From assembly GCA_947652115.1 (NCBI GenBank), contig OX393561.1, positions 33,338,381-33,402,380 on the forward strand: DNA of 64,000 nt. Reading direction: 5' to 3'. The stretch is from Blastomussa wellsi (Eukaryota > Cnidaria > Anthozoa > Scleractinia > Plerogyridae). Positions 45,701 to 56,340 of the stretch are shown piece by piece (the first letter of the stretch is position 1; every line of letters starts with the position of its first letter). Made by a program: the position numbers and the translations under genes. The notes beneath the pieces were generated by a model. The model made no database searches. It was not told the origin of the DNA and saw only the letters and a program-made list of their open reading frames with translations.

Positions 45701-46698
45701 GCCAAGTTGCCTGTAAGATGGATGTCCCCAGAGTCTATCAAAGAAGGTTTATTCACTCCGTTTACAGACGTCTGGTCGTATGGCGTCACACTCTGGGAGC
45801 TGTCTACAATCGGAGGCTTCCCTTATCAAGGAATGTCCAATGCACAAGTCCTGGAGAAAGTTGAACAGGGTGGTACGTTAGAGACACCTCATCAGTCGAG
45901 CCAGGAAATGTAAGTTGAAGCTGTTATTCTTAAAGTTGCTAAAGTCAATCTGTTAAACCATAAGTGAAGGAGGCTACAAAGTCCTATTGACATTTTTTGA
46001 AGTGTGAAGTCATGATTGCATGTAGGTTTTTACAGAGGAATTTAGTTGAATGCTTGGTAAGATCGCATCAAACGAGAACGATAGTGGAGGAAAACTTCGA
46101 CCCCCGACTCTCATCGAACTGAACCAGCTGCAGTCTAAAGAATTGTGTTTCGAAGACAATGGGCACGGTACCATTAGGTTAATTTTAGCATACCTTTGCT
46201 TACCGAGTTGACCACACGGGGATGATAGCAAATTCCGTTTGATCAGACCTTTATTAGGAGAATTAGTTTTCATAGAACTGGAAAGAGTCAGTCGCGAGTG
46301 TGTTTGATTGATGACACAAATCTCTTCATAGGGCGTCGTTACTTCGCAAATGTTGGCATCAAGATCCACTTCAGAGGCCGAAACCTGGGGAAATTGTTAA
46401 AACGCTGATTGAAAACGCAGAGCTTATCTGTGTATGCCTTAGTGTGCCTGGAACTACTCTAACGGACAACAGTATGGAGAATTTTGACTTCACGAAGGCA
46501 CCCGCGCATGTGTGTGGAGGGATGGGAAGCCCGCAGTCAGTCCAATCGATGCATTCAGAGCACACAAGTAGCACTATGGCTTTAACGCCGAAAGAACGCG
46601 AAGGCAACATGGTCAGAAAACATAGCACCAAGCCGGAAGCAGCGAGGACAAAACGAGGTCCTTCCGTGCTGTGGAAGAAATCGTCAGTGCATTTTTAA
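30744..46698 (+). CDS. VKR: Venus kinase receptor with extra N-terminal PBP2 domain, 18 exons, complete
   Basis: Single-pass receptor tyrosine kinase of 1278 residues. Exons: 30744-30840, 32576-32795, 32930-33046, 34005-34234, 35841-36039, 36425-37370, 37669-37965, 38189-38316, 38930-39168, 40349-40441, 41402-41456, 41951-42203, 43265-43385, 44582-44643, 44986-45077, 45213-45325, 45702-45909, 46332-46698. All phases join and sites are GT/AG; the exon end at 37965 is the least certain. Residues 1-25 are a signal peptide. About 40-345 resembles glycine-betaine-binding (OpuAC, PBP type 2) domains: [19 protein letters not shown], and WLN then WLPWI at its end. About 355-825 is a Venus flytrap (ANF-receptor) domain. 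Residues about 845-867 form the membrane helix. The kinase (about 913-1175) has GEGAFGAV (920), Lys 947, HRDLALRN (1049), DFG (1069) and an insulin-receptor-like PYQGMSN. The activation loop has NDYY only. VKRs are invertebrate receptors, some amino-acid activated; the ligand here is unknown. Confidence 0.92.
33285..33608. mobile_element. hAT-type MITE (324 bp)
   Basis: Same family as 736-937: it starts CATAGGGGAGGGGGGCTGCAG and ends CCCGTACGCCTATG, with a perfect 8-bp duplication CTAATGAG at 33277-33284 and 33609-33616. It shares GGGCATTGTGTAATTTTTT and GGCAGGGAGGTCACAG-like segments with the other copy. It lies in the receptor kinase intron at 33047-34004. Confidence 0.85.
33738..33915. repeat. 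Dispersed repeat, copy 1 of 2
   Basis: Shares TTTAACAATTA, GCTCGAGA, GATAG then TGACGAGGCC, GACGACCTT and ATTTGCATTA in the same order with 38431-38668. It lies in the receptor kinase intron at 33047-34004, near the hAT MITE. Confidence 0.55.
34284..34514. mobile_element. Inverted-repeat MITE (231 bp) with adjacent hairpin
   Basis: Perfect 17-bp inverted ends, TTTAGTATAAATCTACT and AGTAGATTTATACTAAA. Just outside, 34541-34592 is a second palindrome with arms GCGTGATAGTT and AACTATCACGC. It lies in the receptor kinase intron at 34235-35840. AGTAGAT near the right end also occurs at the end of 38431-38668, so these repeats may be related. Confidence 0.65.
38431..38668. repeat. Dispersed repeat, copy 2 of 2
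   Basis: Matches 33738-33915 in segment order and contains an extra block (about 38485-38570). It lies in the receptor kinase intron at 38317-38929. Confidence 0.55.
39221..39490. repeat. Dispersed repeat shared with 56101-56340
   Basis: Shares GGAGAAAATATCATAATTAA, TTTCGCTGTT, GAACCTGTTG, ACCGTAAACCGTTCTTGTCA and TTATCTACCTGCATT in order with 56101-56340, same orientation. This copy is about 30 bp longer. It lies in the receptor kinase intron at 39169-40348. Confidence 0.75.
39839..40018. mobile_element. Inverted-repeat MITE (~180 bp)
   Basis: Ends are near-perfect inverses: AATACACCTTATTCCAAAAT on the left and ATTTTGGAATAAGGTGTATT on the right. An inner inverted pair is built on TTGCCTCGTTTTTA and TTGAACGAGGCAA. 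It lies in the receptor kinase intron at 39169-40348. Confidence 0.75.
40630..41029. mobile_element. MITE with internal tandem repeats (400 bp)
   Basis: Inverted ends of about 30 bp with one mismatch: GTCCAGGATTGAACGCAATC on the left, and the inverse ATTGCGTTCAATCCTGGAC on the right. The interior carries three copies of a roughly 120-bp unit containing AGTTTCGTCGAGGGCCCTCC and TTGAACTGTCTTGACATCTC. An internal copy of GGATTGAACGCAATAGC (40852-40868) repeats the end sequence. It lies in the receptor kinase intron at 40442-41401. Confidence 0.78.
42694..42837. mobile_element. Inverted-repeat MITE (144 bp)
   Basis: Arms of about 45 bp: the left begins AGATCAAACACGAGAGACAG and the right ends with the imperfect inverse CTGTCTCGAGTGTTTGATAT. 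It encloses about 55 bp. It lies in the receptor kinase intron at 42204-43264. Confidence 0.72.
43455..44140. repeat. Minisatellite, ~97-bp unit, interrupted by a foldback
   Basis: Units contain GTCCGGCTTATAGAGAG, AGATACAGTAGAATGACTG, AAAACGGCGC and AGACCAACACCAGTTGTCCG. Five or six units are visible, with substitutions. The foldback at 43734-43974 and the MITE at 44142 interrupt or end the array. It lies in the receptor kinase intron at 43386-44581. Confidence 0.75.
43734..43974. mobile_element. Foldback insertion with 13-bp target duplication
   Basis: A near-perfect palindrome of about 185 bp (43790-43973). Its left arm starts TTTGGTTTTATCAACTGGG, its centre is AGAAGGGCTAACGCTCG with its inverse, and the right arm ends CAGTTGATAAAACCAAAT. 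The 13-bp AGCTTGAAGAGAG lies directly on both sides (43721-43733 and 43975-43987). A long duplication plus head-to-head copies fits a retroelement such as a Penelope-like element; the class is inference. Confidence 0.65.
44142..44500. mobile_element. Long-inverted-repeat MITE (359 bp)
   Basis: Inverted ends of more than 40 bp: the left begins GGTCGGGACACACTATGCGA and the right ends GCATAGTGTGTCCCGACC. The interior is rich in GCAGCGACA and CGACACGTCGC motifs. No clear duplication at the flanks. It belongs to the same family as the split element at 28340-28846 and lies in the receptor kinase intron at 43386-44581. Confidence 0.8.
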
Positions 46699-46855
46699 AG
46701 AATTAATTTTTTTAAATGACTTTTGTTTGCTAATGAGGAAGTTATATGAAAATGAGCTCATTTTAAAAATTACTTTATTTGAGAGGTCTGACATTCGGTG
46801 CCATTCGACTTTCGAAATATTTGATAGTCGGGATGTCTTTTAATATTAATAATTT

Positions 46856-46861
46856 AATAAA
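46856..46861 (+). promoter_or_regulatory. Candidate polyadenylation signal of the receptor kinase
   Basis: AATAAA lies 158 bases after the stop codon of the receptor kinase gene. It is the first such hexamer after the stop on the plus strand that I found. Confidence 0.45.
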
Positions 46862-46939
46862 ACTGAATCTTGTTCATTACAGGTCTGTGAGTGATTACTT
46901 TTATACTTAAGGTGGTTCCATCGAAATATATTTTCATTC

Positions 46940-47070
<131 letters not shown>

Positions 47071-50014
47071 CAAATGCGTCCAAACTTTCTTTATTGGCTG
47101 CAGGGCCACTGTCAAGAGCATTACTAAAAAATATTCAAGATCCATAAAACGTATTTACGCCATTGGAAATTTACACTGGGTAGTGGTCAAGTCCCATAAT
47201 TCCTCAAATTATTAGCGTTCAGAAACGTTTTCATTTCAACAGCTAACTGTACGCAATCTGTTAAAGCAGAACAATAGGGAGAAAGCAAAGTGAAAAATCG
47301 ATGTATAGTACTTCCAAACACGTTGTTTTCTTGAGCCACACTTTTAATTGACGATAATTTTTTATTCTGCAATATAAAAAATTGTTCTATACTTACTGTA
47401 TAGAAAGGTGATCGCCACATTCAAATTAAGCGGAAAAAATGGTAGGTCCAGGCACTCGATTCCGAGAAAAACGATGATTTTTCTTTCTTGCAAGCCATGG
47501 CCAAGCCGAATAGAAAAGCCGCCATTTTGTTTATCTGCGCGCGCTAATTACGCGTAAAATTCTGCGCAGTAAGGATGCGCAGTGCAATTCTGAGGAATCA
47601 CCTTTAGGCTCTATTGAAAATGAAATCAATTGTTCTCAGTTCCTCGCGTTTAGAGAAACGTTCTCGTTTAAGAAGGCGTTAGAGCCATTCGCAGTCCATA
47701 CTAAATAGAAAAAAGGGCGGAATCATGGTGCATAAAAGTTAAATGACATATTGGATCCTGGGAAGGACGATCGTAAAGTAATGTGCCTTTCCCTTTTTGT
47801 CTTGATTCCATGTTATTCCATGTTAGTAGCTCGCTAGTAGCCAAGCTATTCTGTGCGCGCTGCTATAGTATACTGACTATTTTATTGGCTCAAAAAGAAA
47901 CAAAGAAAATAAAAAAGGATAAAAATAGTCTATTCATTTAGTTGGGATACTCCAACCACGAACACCTGAATTTTTTTTACATTTTTTTATGATTATCCAA
48001 TGAGCGTTCCTCTTATTAACAAAAAGGATTAGTTTTTCTTGGGCGCTAAAACTGACTCGTCCCCAGTCGTCTCTTATGCGAAAAAATAGCAGGCACCGAG
48101 ACGGGAGCATAGGGGGGACGGGAGACGAGTCAGAATCCATTTGTCTGAATGAAGAGGTCTCATTGGATAGTCAAAGAAAAAATGTCTTCACTGTAACTGC
48201 AGAGTACTTTCTTCTATTAATTGTCAATAACCATTTTCCAACAAATCAGGAGTCGTGGAGGCGGCAGTTTAGGATGTCATGAACGTATAAGGCGTCTTAA
48301 CTCAGTCACATATGATTCAAGTAATAATGGGGATGGCGGCCATATTGGTGTACCCGAACAGAAGAAGTTAGTTAAAATTCTTTGGTAAAGCTAAGGTGCC
48401 GGTACCAATATAAAATAAAAGTGATCGGACAGCTTAAAAGTTTGAATGTATTTCCCAATATTTTGGTTAGAAAAACTAACCTTCCTCAGTGGCTGAAAAA
48501 GCTAAGTAAAAACGGAAATAAATTCCCTTCGAGCAGTGGTCACCACAAAGGTACGCCGAGAGAGTTACTCTATCGGCGAAGCGTAGAATTAACCACTGCT
48601 CGCAGGGTAGGAAATCGGGTTACAATATTTAAAAAGATACTAAAAAAAGGTGAAATGATTGGATGGCAAAAATGGGAAATAGAAACGGTTACAAATGTCA
48701 TAATAAAAAGCTTAAGTTTTATCGCGTCTGTACATTCATTCCGGGTTTAAGGGTCTTGTCCGTGGAGATTAAATGGTGGCTATGCATTCTTTATTGGCAA
48801 ACTGATTATTTGGAATTTTTTTCTTTGGGAGGAGGAAGGGGGGGGGGGGAGGGATGGAAGAGGCCGCGAATAGCCATTTCAGTGCACTAACCCGAGTGTG
48901 TTCCCTCTCAAAAGGCAAAACAACTTTCTATGCACCACCAGCTGATACCGGTCAACAACAGGTCAGTGCACCACCTTTGTAATTTGAAAGCCTACATAGC
49001 AGGTTAACCGTGACAGAAAATTGCAGTTAACGCAATTGTGTTTCAAAAGAGGCAGATCAACAAGTTCCTTATTATTCATGTTATTTTTCTATGAAAAGAC
49101 CAGCGATTCTGGTTAATAATGGCGAAGTAATTTCGTGTTGTGATCAATTAAGAGAGCAACAGGTAAGTCAGAGATATTTTAACGGGATGTCAAGGATATG
49201 GCCGACAGGCATAAAATAAAACAGATAAGATTAGGTAAATAAAAAGGTTTAATGGGAAATAAAAAAGACAAGAAGATTCTAAAGTAAAATAAAGTACGCC
49301 ATTTACACCGTAATTACACAACAGAGCATGAAACACAACAGAAAATGCGCAATTTGTTCCAAGAAGTAAGCAGTGATTTTCAACTTGAACCGACTTGATA
49401 ACGTTGATAGCTAGCTGCCGTCTTATTTTATTCATCTTAAAATAGCTGTAGGAATCCTCAAGCATCGTGAGTTAAATTTGCTAAGGATCAGATTTAGAAT
49501 GCCAGGCGAATAACAAACTTACAATTGAATTTTGTTACGCTGTGGGGGAAAAATTCATTGTTAGCTAGCAACTGTACTCAATGTGGTTGTATGCTAGCAC
49601 AATTACGCTTATGTCAGTTTGTTTTTCCTGTTGGTATCAATTTATAGTTAAGTCAGTCAGTCAAAGTCGAACATGCGCATTATAGAAGCTCATCACTGCT
49701 TCGTGGTAAGGCAGTAACTGCCCGTTATGTGACTGTTTACCAAATTACTTATTAAATGAAGTGAAATTAAATAAGCCATTTCCGAGTTGCCTTCTACCTA
49801 TGTTTGTAAACGAGTCTTGGTGCACAACCTTTCATATGGAAACGAGTTTGATTTTCAAGACCGCAAAAGACGTGCGAGTAAAACTCGTTTCCATATGAAA
49901 AGTAGTGCACCAAGACTCGTCTTGAAACAGAGCAAAACAGCATCACGGAAACGGCGTATTTGAAAAGACCCTTTTCTTTCAGACGTAGTACGGACAGGAT
50001 ACTGACCAATACTT
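47071..50014. other. Intergenic interval before the GT31 gene
   Basis: Nearly 3 kb with no recognised gene. A 122-residue plus frame at 48382-48750 has no recognisable domain and no clear coding pattern. There is a G-rich run at 48831-48850, and the sequence GGCGGCCATATTGGTG near 48332 resembles motifs in the MITEs at 55805-55977 and 57391-57972. Otherwise AT-rich unique sequence. Confidence 0.5.
49810..49920. repeat. Hairpin-forming inverted repeat upstream of GT31
   Basis: The left arm ACGAGTCTTGGTGCAC then TTTCATATGGAAACGAGTTT. The right arm is the inverse, AAACTCGTTTCCATATGAAA then GTGCACCAAGACTCGT. Arms are about 40 bp with a loop of about 25. It ends 94 bp before the GT31 start codon, so it may be a small MITE or affect the promoter. 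Confidence 0.75.
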
Positions 50015-51613
50015 TTGGACACAGTTACCCAAGCCATGCCCCGAAGATTTAAACTCTTCCAACTTATAGTACTACTGTCAGGTGTGCTTATACTGCTTCT
50101 GAACTTGAAGCACACTGCAGAACCTGTCGTACCGGATCAACCGGATATCCTGCCTTTCCGTATCAACGTCAGAGAAATTCAAGGTGAAATAGTCTGGCCA
50201 ATACCTGACGTCACTGTAGGACTGCCTATGAGTCACATCCGGGACTTAGGTGAGAACAAGTCACGTGTGCTCCTGGTGATAATCGTGTCCACGGCGCCTG
50301 TCAGGTCGGAGAGAAGAGAAGCCATACGTCGCACTTGGTGGAACCATTGCAATGCTGAAGAGGTTCGCGCAGCATTTCATTGTCATGTTCTAGTTTCATT
50401 GATCAGCGAGTTGAAGTGAAAATTCTCTGTACTTTTCAAGAAAATTGGCTTTTGAGAAGGTACTCAGAGATCGGAATGGTTAGTAATGAATAACGAACCA
50501 GTTCGATTCCCGGACCCGGCGTCATATGCAGTTTGCGTTTGTCCTTGGTTCTCATGCTCGCCCCGTGCAAAAATCAACACTTCTAAATTCAAATTAGATC
50601 GAGAATCTACGGGACACAGATTTGTTAATCATAAGGCTATCATGTGTACCCCTCCTAAAACAAAGCCGATATTATTCAATTTATTTTTTAATAAAGATTG
50701 TGGGAGAAAGATTGCATGGCATGAAATTCTATGCTTTAGTCTAAAAGCCCCATTTGCTTTAAAAGTGGGAAAGGGAAATTAGCTCTACTAGGAATCTGAA
50801 GGCAACATGGGCAGTGCCTCATTGAGAAAATAATGTATTTTGTGTGGCGTTTAAACCATGCAGGTTGCTTGTCACTTCTTCACAGACGGACTTATCGTCA
50901 ACAGGAAAATTCAGCAAACTCTTCTGGAAGAAAAGTCCCTTTACGGAGACATTGAATTCCAACCGCTTCTTGGCGGTGTGGAGTTTGGACTTCGCTTCTT
51001 GTACCACGCGAAATGGGCATCGGCTAACTATGACTTTCAATTTTTCCTTCGAACGGACGACGACTATTTCGTGTGTCTCAAGAAACTGTTGAACGAGCTG
51101 CCTTCTCGTCCAAAAGAGAATCTTATTTGGGGAAATTTCCACTGTGAAGCGAACACTTCCTGGATCGACGAATCATGGATGGTTTTCTCGCGTGACATAA
51201 TTAGGAAATTTCTCAACCAAGACGCGCGCATGATGCTGTGTCATCCGCACGCTGATCAGCAGATTTCAATGTGGCTCAACGATATCTCGGATCGATTGTA
51301 TTTTCACGATGGAAGGTTGAATCACGTGGTGCCGGACTCGTTTGATTGGCAGGCGAGCGACGTTTGTGATGCATACATGGGTATTCATCGAGCATTCGCA
51401 CAGCGCATGCTGCAACTGGGAAAGGACAGCGGAGATGGTGCTAAAGCGGTACCTTTTGTGGCTAACTACAGCGCGCACTGTGAATATAACACGTTTGACT
51501 ACAAGAAGCTACGCAGGCGTTACTTCTACGAGCCTAAACCTTGTGTGGAGAATGCAGTGTGGGTGAAACATCACCATGTGTGGATAGGAGAGGAGGGAAG
51601 GGTTAATAGATAA
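50015..51613 (+). CDS. GT31 family beta-1,3-glycosyltransferase, two exons
   Basis: Golgi type II enzyme transferring galactose or N-acetylglucosamine in beta-1,3 linkage from a UDP-sugar. Exon 1 is 50015-50362 and exon 2 is 50864-51613, joined in phase 0 at AG/GTTCGC (a weak donor) and ATGCAG. The product is 365 residues, usual for the family. A methionine at 50036 is an alternative start. A signal anchor lies at residues about 14-30, followed by a stem. Family motifs are RREAIRRTWW (about 99-108), and RTDDDYF (about 178-184), the metal and UDP-sugar binding DxD-type site. The usual ED pair near the C-terminus is replaced by SDVCDAYMGI. Whether it is a galactosyl- or GlcNAc-transferase cannot be told. 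It lies 1.1 kb upstream of the first collagen/Ig gene, same strand. Confidence 0.85.
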
Positions 51614-52003
51614 AAGGAACTAGTTGGAAATTAAAAGCCAGACCTAAGTAAAAGAATGCGTGTCCTTAGTTGGACGGATAAGTTGCCGGCGAGTTTTAAC
51701 ATCAAAAGAAAAGACATGAACAGCGACATAGCGCGGTGCTACCCAGCATTCTAGAGGCAAGTGGCTACATCTATTGGTACAACAAATGTCCTTTGATCTG
51801 GTCTTCATATCAGAATTCCCCATGCTACATGTACGTTTTCGCATCATGCAATCAGAGTGCATAGAGGCATTAACCCTCGTTATATTGGCGTGACGGGTCG
51901 GTTATTTTGACTTGTTCTTGATTTATCAACCATACCATGAAATGAATTCCTCGGATTCAAATGCTGCCGGTAGTAAATGGTAAAACTATTTTTTTTATAC
52001 GCT

Positions 52004-55000
52004 ATAACTGATATACAGATTTGGAAAGATTTTCTTAACTTTTTGACTCCTGGATTCCGAAAACAGGCCCTCGGTAAACTATGCTGTATTAAGATGGCTC
52101 TGGCACACGAAGAACGGTCGATAAAACGCAATGAAGTTATCATTGAAATAAAACCTGAGCGGTAATGTGGTGCTGTTTATCACGTATGGTCCTAACTTTA
52201 AGAGTTTGACCATGCAAATGAAAGCTATTGTGCAAATACTTTTATGTGCACTGTTTGTTATGCTGAACACGATAGTTCCAGCTTTAGGCTGTGGATGAAA
52301 CCCTTGTGTGTGAGTAATAATCTGCGAGTTGTGATAAATGATCAATGAACCGGAAGGTAAATTTCCATCGCGGATTAGCCAGAAACCTTGCCTCTTACGC
52401 ATGGTTGGTCTACTGACGTCTTGGATAACATTTGCCCCTCCCCTCCTAAACGATGAATCAATTTGACCTGGGTAATTATAGAATAATATACTTCCTGTGA
52501 TACTGAATCTTCATATAAACACGCCAAAACACATCCTTGCATATCGGTTAACGTAAAGATTCACATTTCATTTCGATCACCCAAAATAAGACCATCAGCT
52601 TTACATCGCCCAATTTGACTTACCTGCAAGCAGCTTAACGCCTGTTAGATATATTTGAAATTATAAGTTTACAGCAGTGACAGTTGCAACGATGAAACAA
52701 CAAGAAAAAGAAAAGACGAACAGCAGACAGACACTGCACCGCTTGTGTTCCGGGTCAGGTTTGCTGTTGTCTGTTATGTGTTGTATCGGGCTAATTCACG
52801 TGGAACTCAGAATACAAGAAAATCACCGATTGATATCACACTCAGTGACATTCTGTGATAAGATGGAGACAGAAATCCTTCGAAAAGTACAACAAAACTA
52901 CGAAAGATGGCACGTTATGGCAACGAGCCGGCATTGGCAAGCGCCCAAAGGTTGGTTTAGTCATGTTACTGAACTTTACAAGAGGTATACACGAAGTAAA
53001 GAACGGATAGACGATGGATAGACCCAGTAAATAAAACCGAAAATATTTACCACCAGGCTGCATCATACAAACCATTGAATGTCACAGAATGATACACAGT
53101 GCACTATGTTTAAAAATTGGCGTTAATTTTGCAGGTGTGAAGGACAGCATTTCCAGACAAAAACGCTCATCATCCGATGATTCACAACAGAAACCAGACC
53201 TAACAGCTTCTGAAGTGCGACTGATGATCAAACAAGAATTTGGAATGTTGCAGAACCAAGTCTGTGCTAAAGATCACACGCTCTGCCACACAGGGCCAAA
53301 AGGCAACACTGGACGACGAGGAAGACCGGGGATCCGGGGGAGACAAGGTCCCCAAGGGAGGCCCGGGTCAAGCGGATTCCCTGGCAAACATGGGCCAATA
53401 GGAGCTCAGGGACCGATGGGCATTAAGGGGGATGTCGGAGTGCCGGGAGTCCGAGGTCCCGTAGGTCCTAGAGGCCCGTCGGGTATGAAAGGTGACAAAG
53501 GTGAACCGGGCCAATCCATCTCGGCTCCATCTCTGCTGCAGCGTCCCGTTGGAACGACAGTCAATGAAAGTCAGACAGCCATCTTGAAATGTACAGCGGA
53601 TGGTAATCCAAATCCAAAAGTCACATGGTCAAAGCTGAATTCATCGCTGCCTGTTGATCGTCACGTGGTAGACTCCAGTGGCGCACTGTCTGTGAAGGCC
53701 GTTAGGCCTGGAGATGACGGATTTTACAGCTGCAGAGCTGAAAATTTGCTGGGACAAGTAAATGCTTCAGCGAAATTAACTGTTCATTGTAAGTCTACAA
53801 ATAATTTAAATATTTCGAAGTGACTAGTTGTAGTAAATTAAAAAAAGAAATCCTTTGTTAAGGCAGGTGGAAGGCAAAACAGAATTTTGCAAGCATTTGT
53901 TCCATCCAAAGAATTAATTTGTATTTAAGACTCAGAGAAACGTTTCTTATCAAGTATTGCTTGATTCCGTGAAAAATGGGTTGAACCGAAACAGTTCATC
54001 ACAGGGTAAAATTTGACAGGATATGTACTGAGATCAACGAAATAGAATTTAAAAGTAAAATAACATTTACAGATATTTTTTATAACCACCTGAGTGTTGG
54101 TTAAAAGTGCACGCAGTTTTGATTTTTTTAACACCTGAAGAAAAATGTCTCTCTCTTTTCCTTTCAACAGACGCTCCTAAACTTTCATTGTCAACCAATC
54201 GATTGATGGCTGAAGAGAAACAAAACGTCACCATCGCCTGCAGTGCTACTGGCCAGCCCCTTCCCAGTATCACGTGGTCCAGATCAGTGGGCAGTTTGCC
54301 TGAAGACAGAGCTGAAGTGATGAACGGAACCCTGACAATTTACAGTGTGACAAGGAACGACGGTGGAATATACATTTGTAAAGCAGAGAATATTATGGGA
54401 TCAGCAACAGACACTGCTCAAGTCATGATATTTTCGCCTCTGCGGTTCAAAATTCGTCCTCCTCAAGAGATGAGCCCTGTTATTGGTTTAAGTGTTTATC
54501 TGCCGTGTGCAGCTGAGAGTGACCTGAGAACTACAATCACTTGGATAAAGGACGGCAAGTCTCCACTTCCTGTAGAGTCCAATGTTCTACAGAATGGAAC
54601 ACTGCTTATTCAGAACATCAAGAAATCACACGAAGGATCTTACACCTGCGTAGCGACGAATGCTCTGTCGACAATAGAAGCTAAAGTCAAAATAAATTCT
54701 CCAGTTATTGCGACTTCTTGTTCTGTGATCAGAAAATACGTCAGCAGTGTAAGTGCAAATTACGTCATTGATCCGGATGGCAAGGGAGGCCTGGCAGCTT
54801 TTACAGCTTACTGTGACATGAGTGACAAGAATGGAGTCGGCGTGACAGTAATCAGTCACGACAGTGAGAGCAGAAGACACGTGCAGGGATGCAACCCTCC
54901 TGGTTGTTACTCACGTGACATTCACTACACTGGAGCGAGTCTGTCCCAACTGGGGAGTCTGGGTAGAGTCTCCTCACACTGTGAACAGTTTATCAAGTAT

Positions 55001-55309
55001 GAGTGTTATAACTCAATCATGTTCAGAGGAACGCGTGCATGGTGGGTGTCACGTGACTCTAACATAATGACGTATTGGGGCGGAGCATCACCTGGTAGTG
55101 GTAAGTGCGCATGCGGGATGACCAACTCATGCGCAGACTCCAGTTAGGGTTGTAACTGTGATAAGAATGACTACGTTTGGCGCGAAGACAGCGGTCTCCT
55201 GACTGACAAGACACATCTTCCAGTTAAACAGCTCAGGTTTGGAGATATATCCGGAATCGAGGAAGGTTACCACACATTGGGAAAACTAAAATGCTATGGC
55301 ATAGCTTAA
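52004..55309 (+). repeat. Segmental duplication, copy 1
   Basis: Similarity to 58484-61810 begins at TAACTGATATACAGATTTGG and runs through about 690 bp of upstream sequence, all exons and both introns. It stops at the stop codon; 3' flanks differ. Identity looks to be in the high nineties by eye, with small indels. Confidence 0.9.
52692..55147 (+). CDS. Type II collagen-Ig-fibrinogen-like membrane protein, copy 1, truncated by a stop codon
   Basis: Probable cell-surface or shed adhesion/recognition protein. Exons are 52692-52950, 53135-53788 and 54171-55147; phases join. It has a short basic cytoplasmic N-terminus, a membrane anchor (residues about 22-39), a furin-like RQKR site (94-97), 25 Gly-X-Y triplets (140-214), three Ig domains (about 217-303, 305-395, 396-490) and a fibrinogen-like domain from about 495. 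The last begins near a [19 protein letters not shown] stretch and resembles the one in contactin-associated proteins. TAG at 55145-55147 replaces the TAT (Tyr) of copy 2 and removes the last 53 residues; the old frame is open to TAA at 55307-55309. Either it makes a truncated protein or it is an early pseudogene. An AATAAA lies at 55340-55345. Confidence 0.88.
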
Positions 55310-55804
55310 CATTTACATATCGGTTAGTAAGATTAAAATAATAAAAAACAATACCCTTTTGCTAACAGAATAGTTTAAAGCTACCGCAATATTTGCCATG
55401 ACGTCCTTGTTTCCTGTTGTTGTGGAAGTAGCTTTGTAAAACAAGCAAATCTTCTTCCTCATAATCCGAGCAACAAATGGGCAGAACCGTACACCGCTTA
55501 GTGAACAATCTGAAGTGACAGATTGATGAAGAACTGAAGTCAATTCAATTACAAAGGAAGAAAAACTGTCTTTTTTCCTACATACATTTCGTTTTTTATC
55601 AAGTTTATACTATTCTATTCCTGAAAACGCTTACACGCTATTTCAATCTTTGTATTGGCCTGTACTTTTCAAGTGTGGCACGACTTAGCATCTCCACTAG
55701 CACGATCTAACTTTACAAAGAATCGACGCGCACGCATTTAAATTAGTTGAAATCCACTTCCGCTTCATTCGCGTGTCAAGTGGATTTGCTTAGCCCCATG
55801 AACA

Positions 55805-55977
55805 AATAGATCGTTTTCACGTGACGTCACGGCGGCCGCCTTGTTGGTGGACTAGAACAATAGACTTTGTCTCCGTCGGGAGCTAAACTCTATTTTTATG
55901 CAAATGTCGCGCAACAATACTGTATTGTTTAGTCCACCAGTATGGCCGCCTTATCACACGAGTGAAAACCATCTATT
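55805..55977. mobile_element. MITE with TTTTCACGTGACG end
   Basis: The left end AATAGATCGTTTTCAC and the right end GTGAAAACCATCTATT are inverse with one mismatch. Just inside, GGCGGCCGCC with TTGGTGGACTA is inverted to TAGTCCACCA with GGCCGCC. The target duplication is unclear. Confidence 0.6.
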
Positions 55978-56100
55978 GTGGTTCTCTTACTCTTTTAAGG
56001 TGACGTAACACAGGACGATTTTAAACGACGATTTTCAATCTATGTTACACGATACAATTTTTAACGCAAAATTGTTACCACAACTTGTGGCAACGGTATT

Positions 56101-56340
56101 TTGGGGAGAAAATATCATAATTAAGTTTTATTTTGTTTATTAGCTTTCGCTGTTTAAAAAATGTAGAAAATCCAACGTAGAACATTGACCGTAACAAGAA
56201 CCTGTTGTTTTATTCGTTTAACCGTAAACCGTTCTTGTCAGATCATAACTGTAATAAGCACTCAACTGTAATTTCAAGCTGTGTTAGCCTATTGTTTTGC
56301 TGTTATCTACCTGCATTGTTTTGAAAGTGATTAACAGGAT
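56101..56340. repeat. Dispersed repeat shared with 39221-39490
   Basis: See 39221-39490. This copy lacks about 30 bp around GATTTCGCTTAGTTTTTCAG and differs by scattered substitutions. One copy is in a receptor kinase intron and the other in this intergenic region, so it is probably an unclassified mobile element. Confidence 0.7.

Noticed and set aside
48382..48750. 122-residue plus frame
   Set aside because: Basic composition but no recognisable family, and AT-rich chance openness is likely.
50486..50782. 98-residue frame in the GT31 intron
   Set aside because: It lies wholly between two in-phase GT31 exons and has no domain.
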